Part shown: in pieces, positions 11,299 to 19,653 of the stretch
Layout: the number at the start of each line of letters is the position of its first letter
How positions within the stretch are numbered: position 1 is the first letter of the stretch
Assembly (NCBI GenBank): GCA_963819645.1
Contig: CAWFWZ010000001.1
Location: 186,001-250,000, forward strand
Length of the DNA stretch: 64,000 bases
Origin: CAVVDY01 sp963819645
GTDB taxonomy: Bacteria; Acidobacteriota; Terriglobia; Terriglobales; Acidobacteriaceae
Direction of reading: 5' to 3'
Translations under genes and position numbers: made by a program
The notes under the pieces: generated by a model
Databases searched by the model: none
What the model saw: only the letters and a program-made list of their open reading frames with translations
What the model was told of the DNA's origin: nothing

Positions 11299-12465
11299 AG
11301 GCGCTCGTGCTGCTCGGGGTTCCGGTTGCGAATGGCACTCCGCAAGAACAGGTGATGGCCGGAGTTCCATTCGCCTGCCTCGACGTTCTTGGGGCAACGG
11401 TTCTCGAGCGGATTGCGCAGCGGCTGAGGGCCGCCGGTATCTCGCAAGGATTGGTCATAAACTCGGCAGGCTCGGAAGGTCGAATCGAAATCGAGCGCGC
11501 CATCCATAAGGCCCGGCTCGACGCGCTTTCAGTAACTGAGGGTAGCTTTTGGCAATCAGCGGAGGACGCCTTCGAGCAGTTCCGCCAGGACGGCGCCGAT
11601 CTGGTGCTGATTCTGCATGTGGGACCTTACGTGGAGCTGGACTACGAAAAGGCCATCCTGCATCACATCAAAAAGCGGTGCCGCATGACCACTGTGATCA
11701 GCCCGGATGGTGGAGGGTTGGGAATTTTTATTGTGGACGCCAGCCGCCGCGGCGATGCCACGACGCTATTCCGCAGTGGACTGCAAAAAGTCCGCGACGA
11801 CTGTGAGCGTTTCGTAGCGAGGGGCTACACAAATCGTCTGTGCTCGGCGAGCGACTTCCGCCGCCTGGCGATCGACGGCTTGTTGGAGAAAAACGGGGTC
11901 CGTCCCCTCGGGCAAAGAAGTGAAACCGGGAGTCTGGGTCGGCGATGGCGCCCACATCCATCGCAAGGCGCGTGTGCTCGCCCCGGCCTTCGTCGGGGCT
12001 CACAGCAAGATTCGCGCCGCGTCGCTGGTTACACGCAACAGCGTCATCGAACATCACGCTGAAGTTGACTGCGGCACGGTGGTGGAGAACTCGACCATCC
12101 TGCCTTATACCTACGTGGGCGCTGGCCTGGACGTGATGCACTCCATCGTCGGCTTCCGGCACATTTTGCATCTGGTGCGCGACGTTGCGGTGGAGATTGA
12201 AGATAGCAAGCTGGTGGGAACTTCGCCCGCCAACGCTGTTTTTCGAGCGCTAGGCAGCACTGCTGCGTTTTTTGCCGTCTTACCCAAGAGGTGCCGCGGA
12301 TTTTGGACTCGGGCACGCAAGGTCAACCCCGTGCGCTTACCGGAATCCCAGGAAGCGCCGCCAACGAATTTAGCGACACCGGATGTGAACGAACCGGCAT
12401 CCGGCCAAGAAGTCGGAGAATTTCCCGCCAACTTCGCGGTCGTGAGGAGATATGGAGAACATTAG
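11289..12465 (+). CDS. Degenerate sugar nucleotidyltransferase with left-handed beta-helix tail
   Basis: Rejoined across a frame change near 11905, the product has two parts. The N-terminal nucleotidyltransferase-like alpha/beta domain contains CLDVLGATVLERIAQRLRAA, as in sugar-1-phosphate nucleotidyltransferases. The C-terminal hexapeptide-repeat helix reads GVWVGDGAHIHRKARVLAPA ... SVIEHHAEVDCGTVVENSTI. The architecture is that of GlmU or mannose-1-phosphate guanylyltransferase-like proteins. However, the usual GGxGTR phosphate loop and PK motif are absent (the region reads LLGVPVANGTPQEQVMAGVP), and the metal-binding GD is not evident. It may be a non-catalytic or altered relative with a scaffolding or allosteric role in the pathway (inference). 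An ATG three codons after an alternative GTG was taken as start. Confidence 0.7.
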
Positions 12466-12892
12466 TCGTCCCGTTGTCGTCAAGAGAATGCCGGAAACGA
12501 TGAACCTCAAACAGGCCCGCAACTTCCTCAAGGAAGTTGAACCTTTTTTGAATGCCGATCGGCCCCAGTTGGTTTTCGACATGTCGCAGGTGCGGCATAT
12601 CGATGCCGGTGGCGTCGATGTGTTGCTGCAATGCATGCGCGACATCATCAAACATGACGGCGACTTGAAGCTGGCATCGGTTTCGCCGCAGGCAGCGGTC
12701 GTGCTCGAACTCACGCGCACTGGCCGTCTGTTCGAGATTTATGACAACTCCACTCAGGCAGTGAAGAGCTTCAGCAGCTTCTTGCCCAACGCGCTCAAGC
12801 ACTATTACCCACATCCAGCTCACCACGTGACTCCCATGATTACGCCCGAAGCGTTCGTCGGTAGCGGTGATGGAGCCGACATCGCAGCATGA
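12452..12892 (+). CDS. STAS-domain protein (anti-sigma-antagonist-like, non-phosphorylatable)
   Basis: This 146-residue soluble protein has an N-terminal STAS fold: beta strand PQLVFDMSQVRHIDAGGVDV, helix VLLQCMRDIIKHDG, strand DLKLASVSPQAAVVLELTRT and the final helix LFEIYDNSTQAVKSF. STAS proteins such as SpoIIAA bind anti-sigma/kinase partners, and their switch is a Ser in the D-S-S-G-L motif. Here the motif reads D-A-G-G-V, so the phosphorylatable Ser is missing. The protein may be permanently in the binding state or may serve as a structural partner of the polysaccharide machinery. It overlaps both neighbours by a few bases, which makes it a co-translated member of the locus. Confidence 0.8.
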   Translation: MENISRPVVVKRMPETMNLKQARNFLKEVEPFLNADRPQLVFDMSQVRHIDAGGVDVLLQCMRDIIKHDGDLKLASVSPQAAVVLELTRTGRLFEIYDNSTQAVKSFSSFLPNALKHYYPHPAHHVTPMITPEAFVGSGDGADIAA

Positions 12893-14235
12893 GCCTCGGG
12901 GAGGACATGGTCGCTGTTTGTGTGCCCAGTGCAAGCAGCTGGCGGGAGCGTCTCACCCGCCTGAGCTTTAGCCGCTCGGCGCACGCAAAGATTCTTGGCG
13001 GCAGCCTGATCATGCTGTTCGGCTCGATCTTCGTCAGCCTGGCGAACTTTGGCTACAACATCGGGGTGGCGCGGCTGCTAGGGCCGGCGGATTTCAGTCA
13101 TGCCGCTGCGGCGGTCACTATCCTCATGCTGATCTCGGCCATCACCCTCGCCTTTCAACTGGTCTGCACCAAGCTGGTCGCCAAGAGTGAATCGGTTGAG
13201 GCGAAGGCGGCAGTGTTTCAGCTCCTGCACAAGAAAGCCTGGTGGGTCGGCATTGCTTTGGGCGCAGCCATGCTGTTTGCGAGCTCGGTGCTCACTTCGT
13301 ATCTTCGGCTGTCCAGCCCCTGGGTAATCATTCTGCTGGCAGTAGGGCTCACCATCTACATCCCGCTCGGGGTAAAGCGCGGAGGCTTGCAGGGAACCTG
13401 CCGCTTCCGCGGACTGAGCTGGAACATGGTGGCCGAAGCGCTGGTCAAATTCGTCGGCGCGATCATCCTCATCGAGATGGGCTTCGGCGTTCTGGGCGCA
13501 GTTGCCGCGATTTCGGGCTCGGTTATCTTCGCGTATCTTCTTCCCGACGCCGCTCATGAGCTGCGCAGCAAGGCGGCCCGCAGCGCCGGCAAACTTCAAC
13601 TCGGCGAAACCGTTCAAGCGATCGTGTTCTTCGTCGGCCAGGTCATCATCAGCAACATCGACATTCTGATGGTGAAGCATTTCTTCCCGCCGGATCTGGC
13701 GGGACTGTACGCCGCCATCGCTCTGGTCGGCAGGCTTCTGTATTTCGGAGCGTGGTCGATCGTCAGTGCGATGTTCCCGGTATCGGCTGGCACCAGTGAG
13801 GAGCGCCAGGGTCCCGCCTTGCTGGCGCTGCCGCTGCTGATGGTAACGGGCATGTCCGCAGTCTTCGTGCTGTTCCTGGCGGCCTTCCCACAACTGGTTT
13901 TCCGTTCGCTATTCGGGGCGCATTTTGTGTCGGCGGTTCAAGGACTGAACTGGCTGTTGAGCATGAATGCGGCGGCGACCGGCATTTACGCGATCAGCGT
14001 TGTTCTTATCACCTATGAGATGTCCAGGCGAATTGCTAACACTGGCTGGTTGCAACTCGTAGTTAGCGGACTCATCGTGCTCGGAATTGCATGGTTCCAT
14101 TCCACCCTGCTGGAAGTGATCGTGGTGCAGGAGGTACTTCGGATCTTACTGTTATGCGCGGTTTCATACCCGTTTGTGAAGTCGTGGGTGACAGCTGGCA
14201 GGAGGCTGCATGAAGAAATTGCGCCGAGTCACTGA
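12889..14235 (+). CDS. Wzx/PelG-like polysaccharide flippase
   Basis: This 448-residue polytopic membrane protein belongs to the MOP/polysaccharide-transporter superfamily. After an about 35-residue cytoplasmic lead, TM1 (ILGGSLIMLFGSIFVSLANF) is followed by the typical YNIGVARLLGPADFS segment of Wzx/RfbX proteins, and about twelve hydrophobic helices follow. The middle motif IISNIDILMVKHFFPPDLAG (strand-like D-x-x-M-V-x-x-x-F) is also characteristic. It should move lipid-linked repeat units or polymer across the inner membrane. Its size and gene neighbours resemble PelG, though no other diagnostic Pel proteins are present. The start ATG overlaps the upstream STAS stop and its end overlaps the next gene by 26 bases. 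Confidence 0.85.
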   Translation: MSLGEDMVAVCVPSASSWRERLTRLSFSRSAHAKILGGSLIMLFGSIFVSLANFGYNIGVARLLGPADFSHAAAAVTILMLISAITLAFQLVCTKLVAKSESVEAKAAVFQLLHKKAWWVGIALGAAMLFASSVLTSYLRLSSPWVIILLAVGLTIYIPLGVKRGGLQGTCRFRGLSWNMVAEALVKFVGAIILIEMGFGVLGAVAAISGSVIFAYLLPDAAHELRSKAARSAGKLQLGETVQAIVFFVGQVIISNIDILMVKHFFPPDLAGLYAAIALVGRLLYFGAWSIVSAMFPVSAGTSEERQGPALLALPLLMVTGMSAVFVLFLAAFPQLVFRSLFGAHFVSAVQGLNWLLSMNAAATGIYAISVVLITYEMSRRIANTGWLQLVVSGLIVLGIAWFHSTLLEVIVVQEVLRILLLCAVSYPFVKSWVTAGRRLHEEIAPSH

Positions 14236-14959
14236 GCCTGAAGTCATTTCCAAATTCTTGAGAAATGAGTTTTATCAGGAGGAGTTTCACCACGACCGCG
14301 AGCAGTTCGAGGACCTCGTCATGAACGGGGACTTATCTGACGAAGACGCCAACGCACTGCGGCGCGCCTTGCTGTTTCGCAGGCGTGGTCACATGTGGCG
14401 CGAAATCCCGGCGGATACGGCGTGGTGGGAAGTCGAGGTCGAAGCCGCGGACCTGGATCGCGTCCGGGTTTTTCCCCGCGCGCAGTGGCGCAAAGTCGCC
14501 AACGGCAGCTTCCTGATCAAAGACATTGCACAGCGCATTAAGCATCAGCGGTTCTACGGAAAGACCCGTGATTTCGTCACTCGAGTACAGGCGCTGAGCT
14601 ATAAGCTGCGCGAGTTCGACGACCAGAGCGCGGTGTTGTTGATCGGCCTCGACGACGCTCAACCGGTCACTGTGCTGGAAGGTAATCATCGGCTGACGGC
14701 GGCTGTGCTGGCATCACCGGGGGTTCTGCACTCCCGGTTCCAGGTGTTCTGCGGTTTCTCGCCGCGCATGTCAGAGTGCTGTTGGTACCAGACCAACGTG
14801 AGCAATCTCTGGCGCTATGCGAAAAACCGTGCACGCAATCTTTTCTACGACCGCGACGCCGATGTGGAGCGCCTGATGACTCCGCAGGACGATACGGCAA
14901 CCACGGTCACGGCGGCGACGCCGGTTGCGACCCGCAATACGTTAGCGAATTCAAAATGA
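14210..14959 (+). CDS. ParB/sulfiredoxin-fold protein of the exopolysaccharide locus
   Basis: This 249-residue soluble protein is basic at the N-terminus. The central segment LLIGLDDAQPVTVLEGNHRL followed by TAAVLA matches the ParB/Srx-like nucleotide-binding core (beta strand, D/E-G-x-H/R-R, helix). Proteins with this fold range from CTP-binding ParB to sulfiredoxin and small kinases. None of those functions is implied by the gene order, so the activity here is open. The C-terminal half is rich in Arg/Tyr (NLWRYAKNRARNLFYDRD) and ends in a Thr/Ala tail. It overlaps the flippase gene, which argues that it works with the polysaccharide machinery, perhaps as a nucleotide-dependent regulator or modifier (inference). 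Confidence 0.6.
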   Translation: MKKLRRVTEPEVISKFLRNEFYQEEFHHDREQFEDLVMNGDLSDEDANALRRALLFRRRGHMWREIPADTAWWEVEVEAADLDRVRVFPRAQWRKVANGSFLIKDIAQRIKHQRFYGKTRDFVTRVQALSYKLREFDDQSAVLLIGLDDAQPVTVLEGNHRLTAAVLASPGVLHSRFQVFCGFSPRMSECCWYQTNVSNLWRYAKNRARNLFYDRDADVERLMTPQDDTATTVTAATPVATRNTLANSK

Positions 14960-14998
14960 GTTCGTGGGCCCCGAATTTCGAAGGATGGAGGAGCTGCC

Positions 14999-15482
14999 AT
15001 GAAAGCTCGCAATGAATTTCTCATCAAGTGCATGGTCCCGGTGCTAGGTTTTGCGCTGTGCGGAATGCCAGAGTTACTGCAGGCGCAGGAGGCCCAGCCG
15101 GCTCCGCAGCAGTCGCAGCCGTCGGGCACGACCGTCGATCCGTCGAAGGGACCTTTGCAGCCGGTTCCCGCTCAGAACGCGCCGGAGGCCCCACGCACCA
15201 TTTATCCGGGGCAGGACAGCGATCTCACACAGCCTCCGCAGAATGCGACACCGCCGCCGCAAACATTGGCCGAGCCGCAACAGCAGCCACTGGGTGCAGC
15301 AACGGCAGAGGGAGTGGAGACGGTGGGTGGCGGAGCGTCGCGTCCGGCAGGCGTTGCCATCGCACCGGCTAAGCAGAACCAGCGTCGCTCCCTGCTGCTG
15401 AAGCTAGGAGCCATAGCTGCCGTGGGAGTTGCCGGTGGCACCGATCTATGCCTTGTCGAAAGGCACCTCGGCGAAACCATAA
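14999..15482 (+). CDS. Secreted Pro/Gln-rich protein
   Basis: The gene has a good ribosome-binding site (GGAGG) and encodes a signal peptide (CMVPVLGFALCGMPELLQAQ) followed by a low-complexity Pro/Gln/Ala region. It ends with a hydrophobic segment (RRSLLLKLGAIAAVGVAG) and a short tail ending LSKGTSAKP. The tail is in a different frame from the body, changing near 15435; without that change the gene would be fused to the downstream kinase. The rejoined stop TAA overlaps the kinase ATG (TAATG). A Pro-rich periplasmic linker with a C-terminal membrane helix suggests envelope tethering, but no domain is recognised. Confidence 0.65.
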
Positions 15483-16195
15483 TGTCATTCGTCAACGACC
15501 GCGGTCGTGTGCCAATGAAGCCACTCCTGATTTCCTTTTCCGGGCTTGATGGCTCGGGCAAGACCACGCAGATTCAGAATCTGGTGGACTATCTCGAAGA
15601 CCGCGGCATCGTGGTCAAGACCCTGGCATTCTGGGACGACGTTGTCGTGGGTACTCGCTACCGCGAAGGATTCGTACACAAGGTCTACGGCAGCGAAAAA
15701 GGGATCGGCGCGCCCGATCGTCCGGTGAACCGCCGCGACAAGAATGTGCGCAAGTGGTACCTCGATCTGGCTCGTCATTTCCTGTACCTCGCGGACGCCA
15801 TACACTTGCGAGTTGTCATCCGCAAGGCTCGCCGGTTGCCGATTCAGGCGATCATCATGGATCGCTACATCTACGACGAGCTCGCCAACCTGCCGCTATC
15901 GAATCGGTTGACGCGCCTGTTTATTCGTGTCATAGCGTGGCTAGTGCCACGCCCCGACGTGGCATATCTGCTCGATGCCGACCCCGAAGCAGCCCGCGCT
16001 CGCAAGCCCGAGTATCCCGTCGACTTCATGCGTGAATGCCGTGCATCCTACTTCCGGCTGGCCGAGCTGCTGGGAACGATGACGGTGGTTCCCCCTCTGC
16101 CTATTTCTGCCGCCAAGGCCGAAGTCGAGAGTGCAATCCGAGCGCTCGTGACCAATAGCGTTACTCCGTCAGGACTCACAGTACGAAGCGCCTAA
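15482..16195 (+). CDS. Thymidylate-kinase-like P-loop kinase
   Basis: The protein carries a Walker A loop in FSGLDGSGKTTQIQNLVDYL and a DRY motif (IIMDRYIYDELANLPLSNRL). The late segment PDVAYLLDADPEAARARKPE is typical of dTMP kinases (PF02223). dTMP kinase phosphorylates dTMP with ATP, but this copy is about 237 residues, longer than usual, and sits in a polysaccharide operon. It may therefore be a paralogue acting on another phosphate acceptor. Two in-frame Mets are possible: the first overlaps the upstream stop, the second (MKPLLISFSG) lies 33 bases downstream and starts right at the fold. The gene ends about 200 bases before the OmpA gene. Confidence 0.8.
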   Translation: MSFVNDRGRVPMKPLLISFSGLDGSGKTTQIQNLVDYLEDRGIVVKTLAFWDDVVVGTRYREGFVHKVYGSEKGIGAPDRPVNRRDKNVRKWYLDLARHFLYLADAIHLRVVIRKARRLPIQAIIMDRYIYDELANLPLSNRLTRLFIRVIAWLVPRPDVAYLLDADPEAARARKPEYPVDFMRECRASYFRLAELLGTMTVVPPLPISAAKAEVESAIRALVTNSVTPSGLTVRSA

Positions 16196-16402
16196 AGCGC
16201 TAGTCCTGAAGAAATTACCTGCCTGCTTGCTTTCCTACTCGGTCGGGAAAACGTAGTCCTTGCCAAATCGCTTGTTTTCAGCGCAAAAGCTGCCTGACGG
16301 GTTTGGCAATCAAGTTGTAACTAGAAACGGAGAACCACAACTGCACACGCTTTGAGGTTGCCGGTTGAGCTTCTCCCGGCAGAGTTCTCGGAGGAACCGA
16401 AG

Positions 16403-17330
16403 ATGAAGATTCATACTCTTTACGCGCTACCTTTAGCCGCGGCCCTGGCTTTGCCGGTAGTGGCGCAGCAGACAGCGCCTGACAATCAGCAGCCTGTAGC
16501 TACGTCGTCGTCAAACGCCGACCAGAGCAGCAGCTCAGCGACCAGCACCACGTCTGACCAGAACCTCTCGGCGCATCAGCCGCTGGAGCCGGAAACTCGT
16601 GAAGGATTCTGGGGCCACCTGAATCCGTTTGCTCGGAAGAAGTACGTGCAGCGTCAGATGAGCCCGATTCGCAACCGCGTCAACGAGCTGGATGAGCTGA
16701 CGGCCGACAACGCCAAGTCGATCAAAGACGTTGATGCCCGCGCGCAGGCAGGTATTCAGCAGGCATCGGCGAAGGCCAATGAGGCCGATCAGCACGCCGT
16801 TGCGGCCGGTAATCAGGCGCAGCAGGCGAACCAGACAGCAACGCAGGCCAGCAGTCGGCTGAACCAGGTGGAGCAGGTCGTCGGCAACCTCGACCAGTAT
16901 CAGACCACCTCGGAGACCGAGATCCGCTTCCCTGCGGGGCACACGACGCTGGGCCCGAAGGCCAAGGCCGCGCTCGATGATATGGCCACGAACCTGAACG
17001 GCCAGAAAGGGCTACGTGATCGAGGTCCAGGGATTCTCCCCAAGCCGCGGGCAGGCCGGGATCCAGAGCTCACAGGCGATGGCCAATGCCGTAGTTCGTT
17101 ACCTGGTTGAGGAGCACAACGTTCCCGTCTATCGCATCTTCGTGATGGGTATGGGCAACGCGAAGGTACAGACCGCCTCGAGCGACACCGCAAGCAGCAG
17201 CAATGCGAAGGCGAGTGGCCGTCCGGCGCCGAACCGGGTCGAAGTCAGTCTGTTGAAGAACAACCTCGACCAGCTCGCGTCAAATGGCACGTCGGCCTCA
17301 CCCAACAACGCACAAGCTCAACAGCAGTAG
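16403..17330 (+). CDS. OmpA-family peptidoglycan-binding protein with coiled coil
   Basis: A signal peptide (YALPLAAALALPVVAQQ) leads to a Ser/Thr/Gln-rich linker and a short motif GFWGHLNPFARKKYVQRQMS. A long Ala/Gln coiled coil (residues about 105-175) follows, and then a C-terminal OmpA domain (FPAGHTTLGPKAKAALDDMA ... IEVQGFSPSRGQAG ... VPVYRIFVMGMGNAK ... PNRVEVSLL). OmpA domains bind the peptidoglycan diaminopimelate side chain. The loop reads PNRVEVSLL rather than the consensus NRRVEI. The frame changes near 17010 in the middle of the OmpA domain, and both sides match the family, so it is one gene. It ends the exopolysaccharide transcription unit just before a strong terminator and may anchor the export complex to the wall. 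Confidence 0.8.
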
Positions 17331-17359
17331 GACACCACACTGATCCTCCATCCTAGGGG

Positions 17360-17385
17360 CCCCTCGCCAAAAGCGAGGGGTTTTT
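17360..17385 (+). terminator. Rho-independent terminator after the exopolysaccharide locus
   Basis: An eight-base perfect stem (CCCCTCGC / GCGAGGGG) with a CAAAA loop is followed by TTTTTCTT. It lies about 30 bases after the OmpA stop. Confidence 0.9.
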
Positions 17386-17454
17386 CTTGGCGGCGACTGG
17401 TCGTGTGAGAGTGTTACGCTGTTTAGCCGAGGAAGCTCTCGCGCGAGCCGTGAC

Positions 17455-17818
17455 ATGACAACCATCAGCAAGACGACCTTCGTAATTGCCGTGCCCAACC
17501 TGCCAACGTCGGCGGCCTTCTACCGCGACGTACTTGGCTTTTCCATAGAGAAGATCGGAGACCCAGGCTGGCTCCTTTATGTTTTGGGTGCTTGCACCAT
17601 CATGGCGGGCGAGTGTCCCGACGCCATTCCTCCGGCTGATCTCGGCGATCATTCCTACTTCGCCTATCTGCAAGTGGACGACATTCAGTCGTACTATCAA
17701 TCAGTGCGCTCGGCAGGGGCCGTCATCCGCAAGCCGCTTCGCGACGAGCCTTGGGGTATGAGGGAGTTCGCCGTTGTAACCGCCGATGGCCACCGAATCA
17801 TGTTTGGCCAGCCTTTAG
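17455..17818 (+). CDS. VOC-family (glyoxalase/bleomycin-resistance-like) protein
   Basis: This small single VOC domain starts KTTFVIAVPNLPTSAAFYRD with the usual FYRDVLGF motif, followed by LQVDDIQSYYQSVRSAGAVI and the closing FAVVTADGHRIMFGQ. VOC proteins are dimeric metalloenzymes or binding proteins of many specificities; the substrate cannot be told. The last Glu-type metal ligand region (REFAVVTADGH) is present. In the given frame the protein would read on into the next gene. A one-base change near 17810 would place a TAG at 17816-17818 just after FGQ, the normal family length, and that end is preferred. The next gene begins ten bases later. Confidence 0.7.
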
Positions 17819-17827
17819 TGAATCGCT

Positions 17828-18333
17828 ATGGAAACTCTTTTCTACTCCCGCATGTCTTCTCCCGCTGGACGGTTGCTGATCGGCGCCAGCGATACCGCGC
17901 TTGTCATTCTGGAGTTCGATCGCGGACTGCCGCAGAGCATCGTCGGGAAGCCGGTTCGCTGGGAGCAGTCGCGCTCGCGAACGGCCGAGACGCGCTCGCA
18001 ACTGGAAGAGTACTTCGCGGGCGAAGCGCAAGCAGTTCACCATGCCGCTGGATCTTACGCGGAACGGAATTTCGCAAACGATGCTGGGAAGAACTGCTGC
18101 GCATTCCTTACGGCGAGACGCGTACCTACGCCGAGATCGCGCGTGCCGTCGGATGCTCCCGCTGGCTTTCGCGCCGTCGGCCAGGCCAATCACTACAACC
18201 CGGTCGCGATCATCGTGCCTTGTCATCGCGTGCTGGCGTCTGGACAAACGGCTCGGGCGGTTATGGCGGCGGACTGCCGGTGAAAGCGTTGCTGCTCAAA
18301 TTGGAAGGCGCGGAGTTTCGTGACGATCACTGA
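17828..18333 (+). CDS. ogt: Methylated-DNA--protein-cysteine methyltransferase, frameshifted
   Basis: The family landmarks are all present but lie in different frames. The N-terminal ribonuclease-like part reads METLFYSRMSSPAGRLLIGA. The DNA-binding helix reads FRKRCWEELLRIPYGETRTY followed by AEIARAVG. The active-site strand reads VAIIVPCHRVLASG with the alkyl-acceptor Cys in PCHR, and the end reads GGYGGGLPVKALLLKLEGA. The enzyme removes alkyl groups from O6 of guanine in a suicidal transfer. Frame changes near 18025, 18057, 18150 and 18245 look like single extra or missing bases, for example an extra G in the GERKQF codons. I infer an intact gene in the organism. It probably forms a unit with the preceding VOC gene. 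Confidence 0.75.
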
Positions 18334-18705
18334 CGGCGCAACAGCTGGAGCTTCGCGCTGACGGTCTGGGGCGTGAGCTCGTCCTGAAGCGCATAGCGAT
18401 TCGCTGTCATCACGAGCGTAGTCGAGGGACCCGCAGTTCGTTCGCGTCGATGATGCAACCCGCTCTGCGCGACAGCGTGCGTCTGAGGGCACACCGCTTC
18501 AGTCTACAGTGACAAGTCGACGAGAAGTAGCCACGATCGCTGATCAAGTCGGCGGTGCGGAGACAGACTGCAGACCGCTCGGCTGCACCCGGAGTGAAAT
18601 GCGGAGAGTAGGTCCCCACGCTCGCGCGAGTCGTGATGACGAACATGACGAGGCGCTCTGCGGCGCAACTGAGCCTTGCACCAGTCGAACCGAGGCAGCG
18701 CCTTC
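18334..18705. other. Intergenic stretch without a recognisable gene
   Basis: This lies between two convergent genes. No open frame here has a ribosome-binding site or family-like sequence. It contains short fragments resembling dispersed repeat sequence (CATCACGAGCGTAGTCGAGG) but no clear terminator. Confidence 0.5.
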
Positions 18706-19583
18706 CTACTCCAGCATCTTCAGCGCCTTCACCAGGCTCACCCGCATGCGGTTGAACGACGCGGTGACGTCGGCGATTTCGTCCTTGCCCTCGCACGTCC
18801 AGCGGTTCGGAACGTCGGTGTCTCCCCGGCTGACGCGATCGGCCGCTGCGGAGACCGTCGTGCAGCGGACGAATCACCAGCAAGTAGAGCGCGCCGTCGA
18901 GCGCGAGGATCGTCACCACGAAAACGACCATCAGGAACAGAATCAGATTGTGATAGGCCTTCTCGGCGATTCCGTCGGGCACCGTCATTGGCACCGACAC
19001 GACCTGCGCCGCGATGACCTGGTTCAGCTGCCATCCGAATCCGTTATTCGATCCATACTTGCGGATCATCGCTGCCGGCGCGGCTGAGGGCTCGCTGTGG
19101 CACTCCAGGCAACTGGCCCCGGCGCGCATGGGCTTCGCCAGGTAAAGCTGACGCCCCGTCGGCGTGTCGCGTTCGTCGACTAGCTGCTTCTCGTTCGGAT
19201 GGTCTTCGAAGTAGCGAATGATGTCGGCTTCCCAATCCTCGGCGCGGTCAACCAGATTGGTGGGATTCAAGCGTCGCTTCGCGATACGAATAGTCGGTGT
19301 AGTTCTTCTGCAGCGAGGAGAAAACCGTAATGGCTGAGAACGCCGGCACCGTCTGCGGCAGGAAGTTGATCTCGTGGTCGGGGTTCTTCAGCAGCAGCGG
19401 CTTGATCTGATCGTTGGTGTAGTCGCGCGTGGCCTTGGCGCCGGCCATCATCAATTCGGCCTGCTGCACCACCTGGTCGCGGGCGTTGTTCAGGAGAAAG
19501 TCCTGGGCGAGCTTGGCGATCAGAAGGCCGCCTGCGCCAAAGAAGACGATCAGAACGATGTTGAACTTGGTGAGAAGCTTCAT
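18706..19583 (-). CDS. DUF3365 (Tll0287-like) c-type haem sensor with HAMP
   Basis: The protein has an N-terminal TM (FNIVLIVFFGAGGLLIAKLA) and a periplasmic Tll0287-like/DUF3365 domain. That domain contains NPTNLVDRAEDWEADIIRYF and the c-haem motif ASCLECHSEPSAAP (CxxCH). A second TM (LILFLMVVFVVTILALDGAL) and a HAMP domain follow, ending KDEIADVTASFNRMRVSLVK. The family senses redox or gas through a covalent haem and normally passes the signal to a kinase or cyclase. Here the protein stops right after HAMP, so its partner must be a separate protein. Frame changes near 19255 and 18840 separate parts that fit one reading. The gene is convergent with ogt. Confidence 0.8.
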
Positions 19584-19653
19584 GTTGTGGTTAGCAAACG
19601 GTCGCGTTGCCTGTAGCAGGGATGATAAACGAATCCGGCGGATTACGGGCTGC

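Noticed and set aside
13078..13893. 271-residue open frame opposite the flippase gene
   Set aside because: It is His/Asp/Gln-rich nonsense typical of the complement of membrane-protein codons in G+C-rich DNA.
5819..14235. Complete Pel polysaccharide operon
   Set aside because: The exporter, GT4 and flippase resemble PelB, PelF and PelG, but no PelA deacetylase/hydrolase, PelC ring lipoprotein or PelD c-di-GMP receptor is present.
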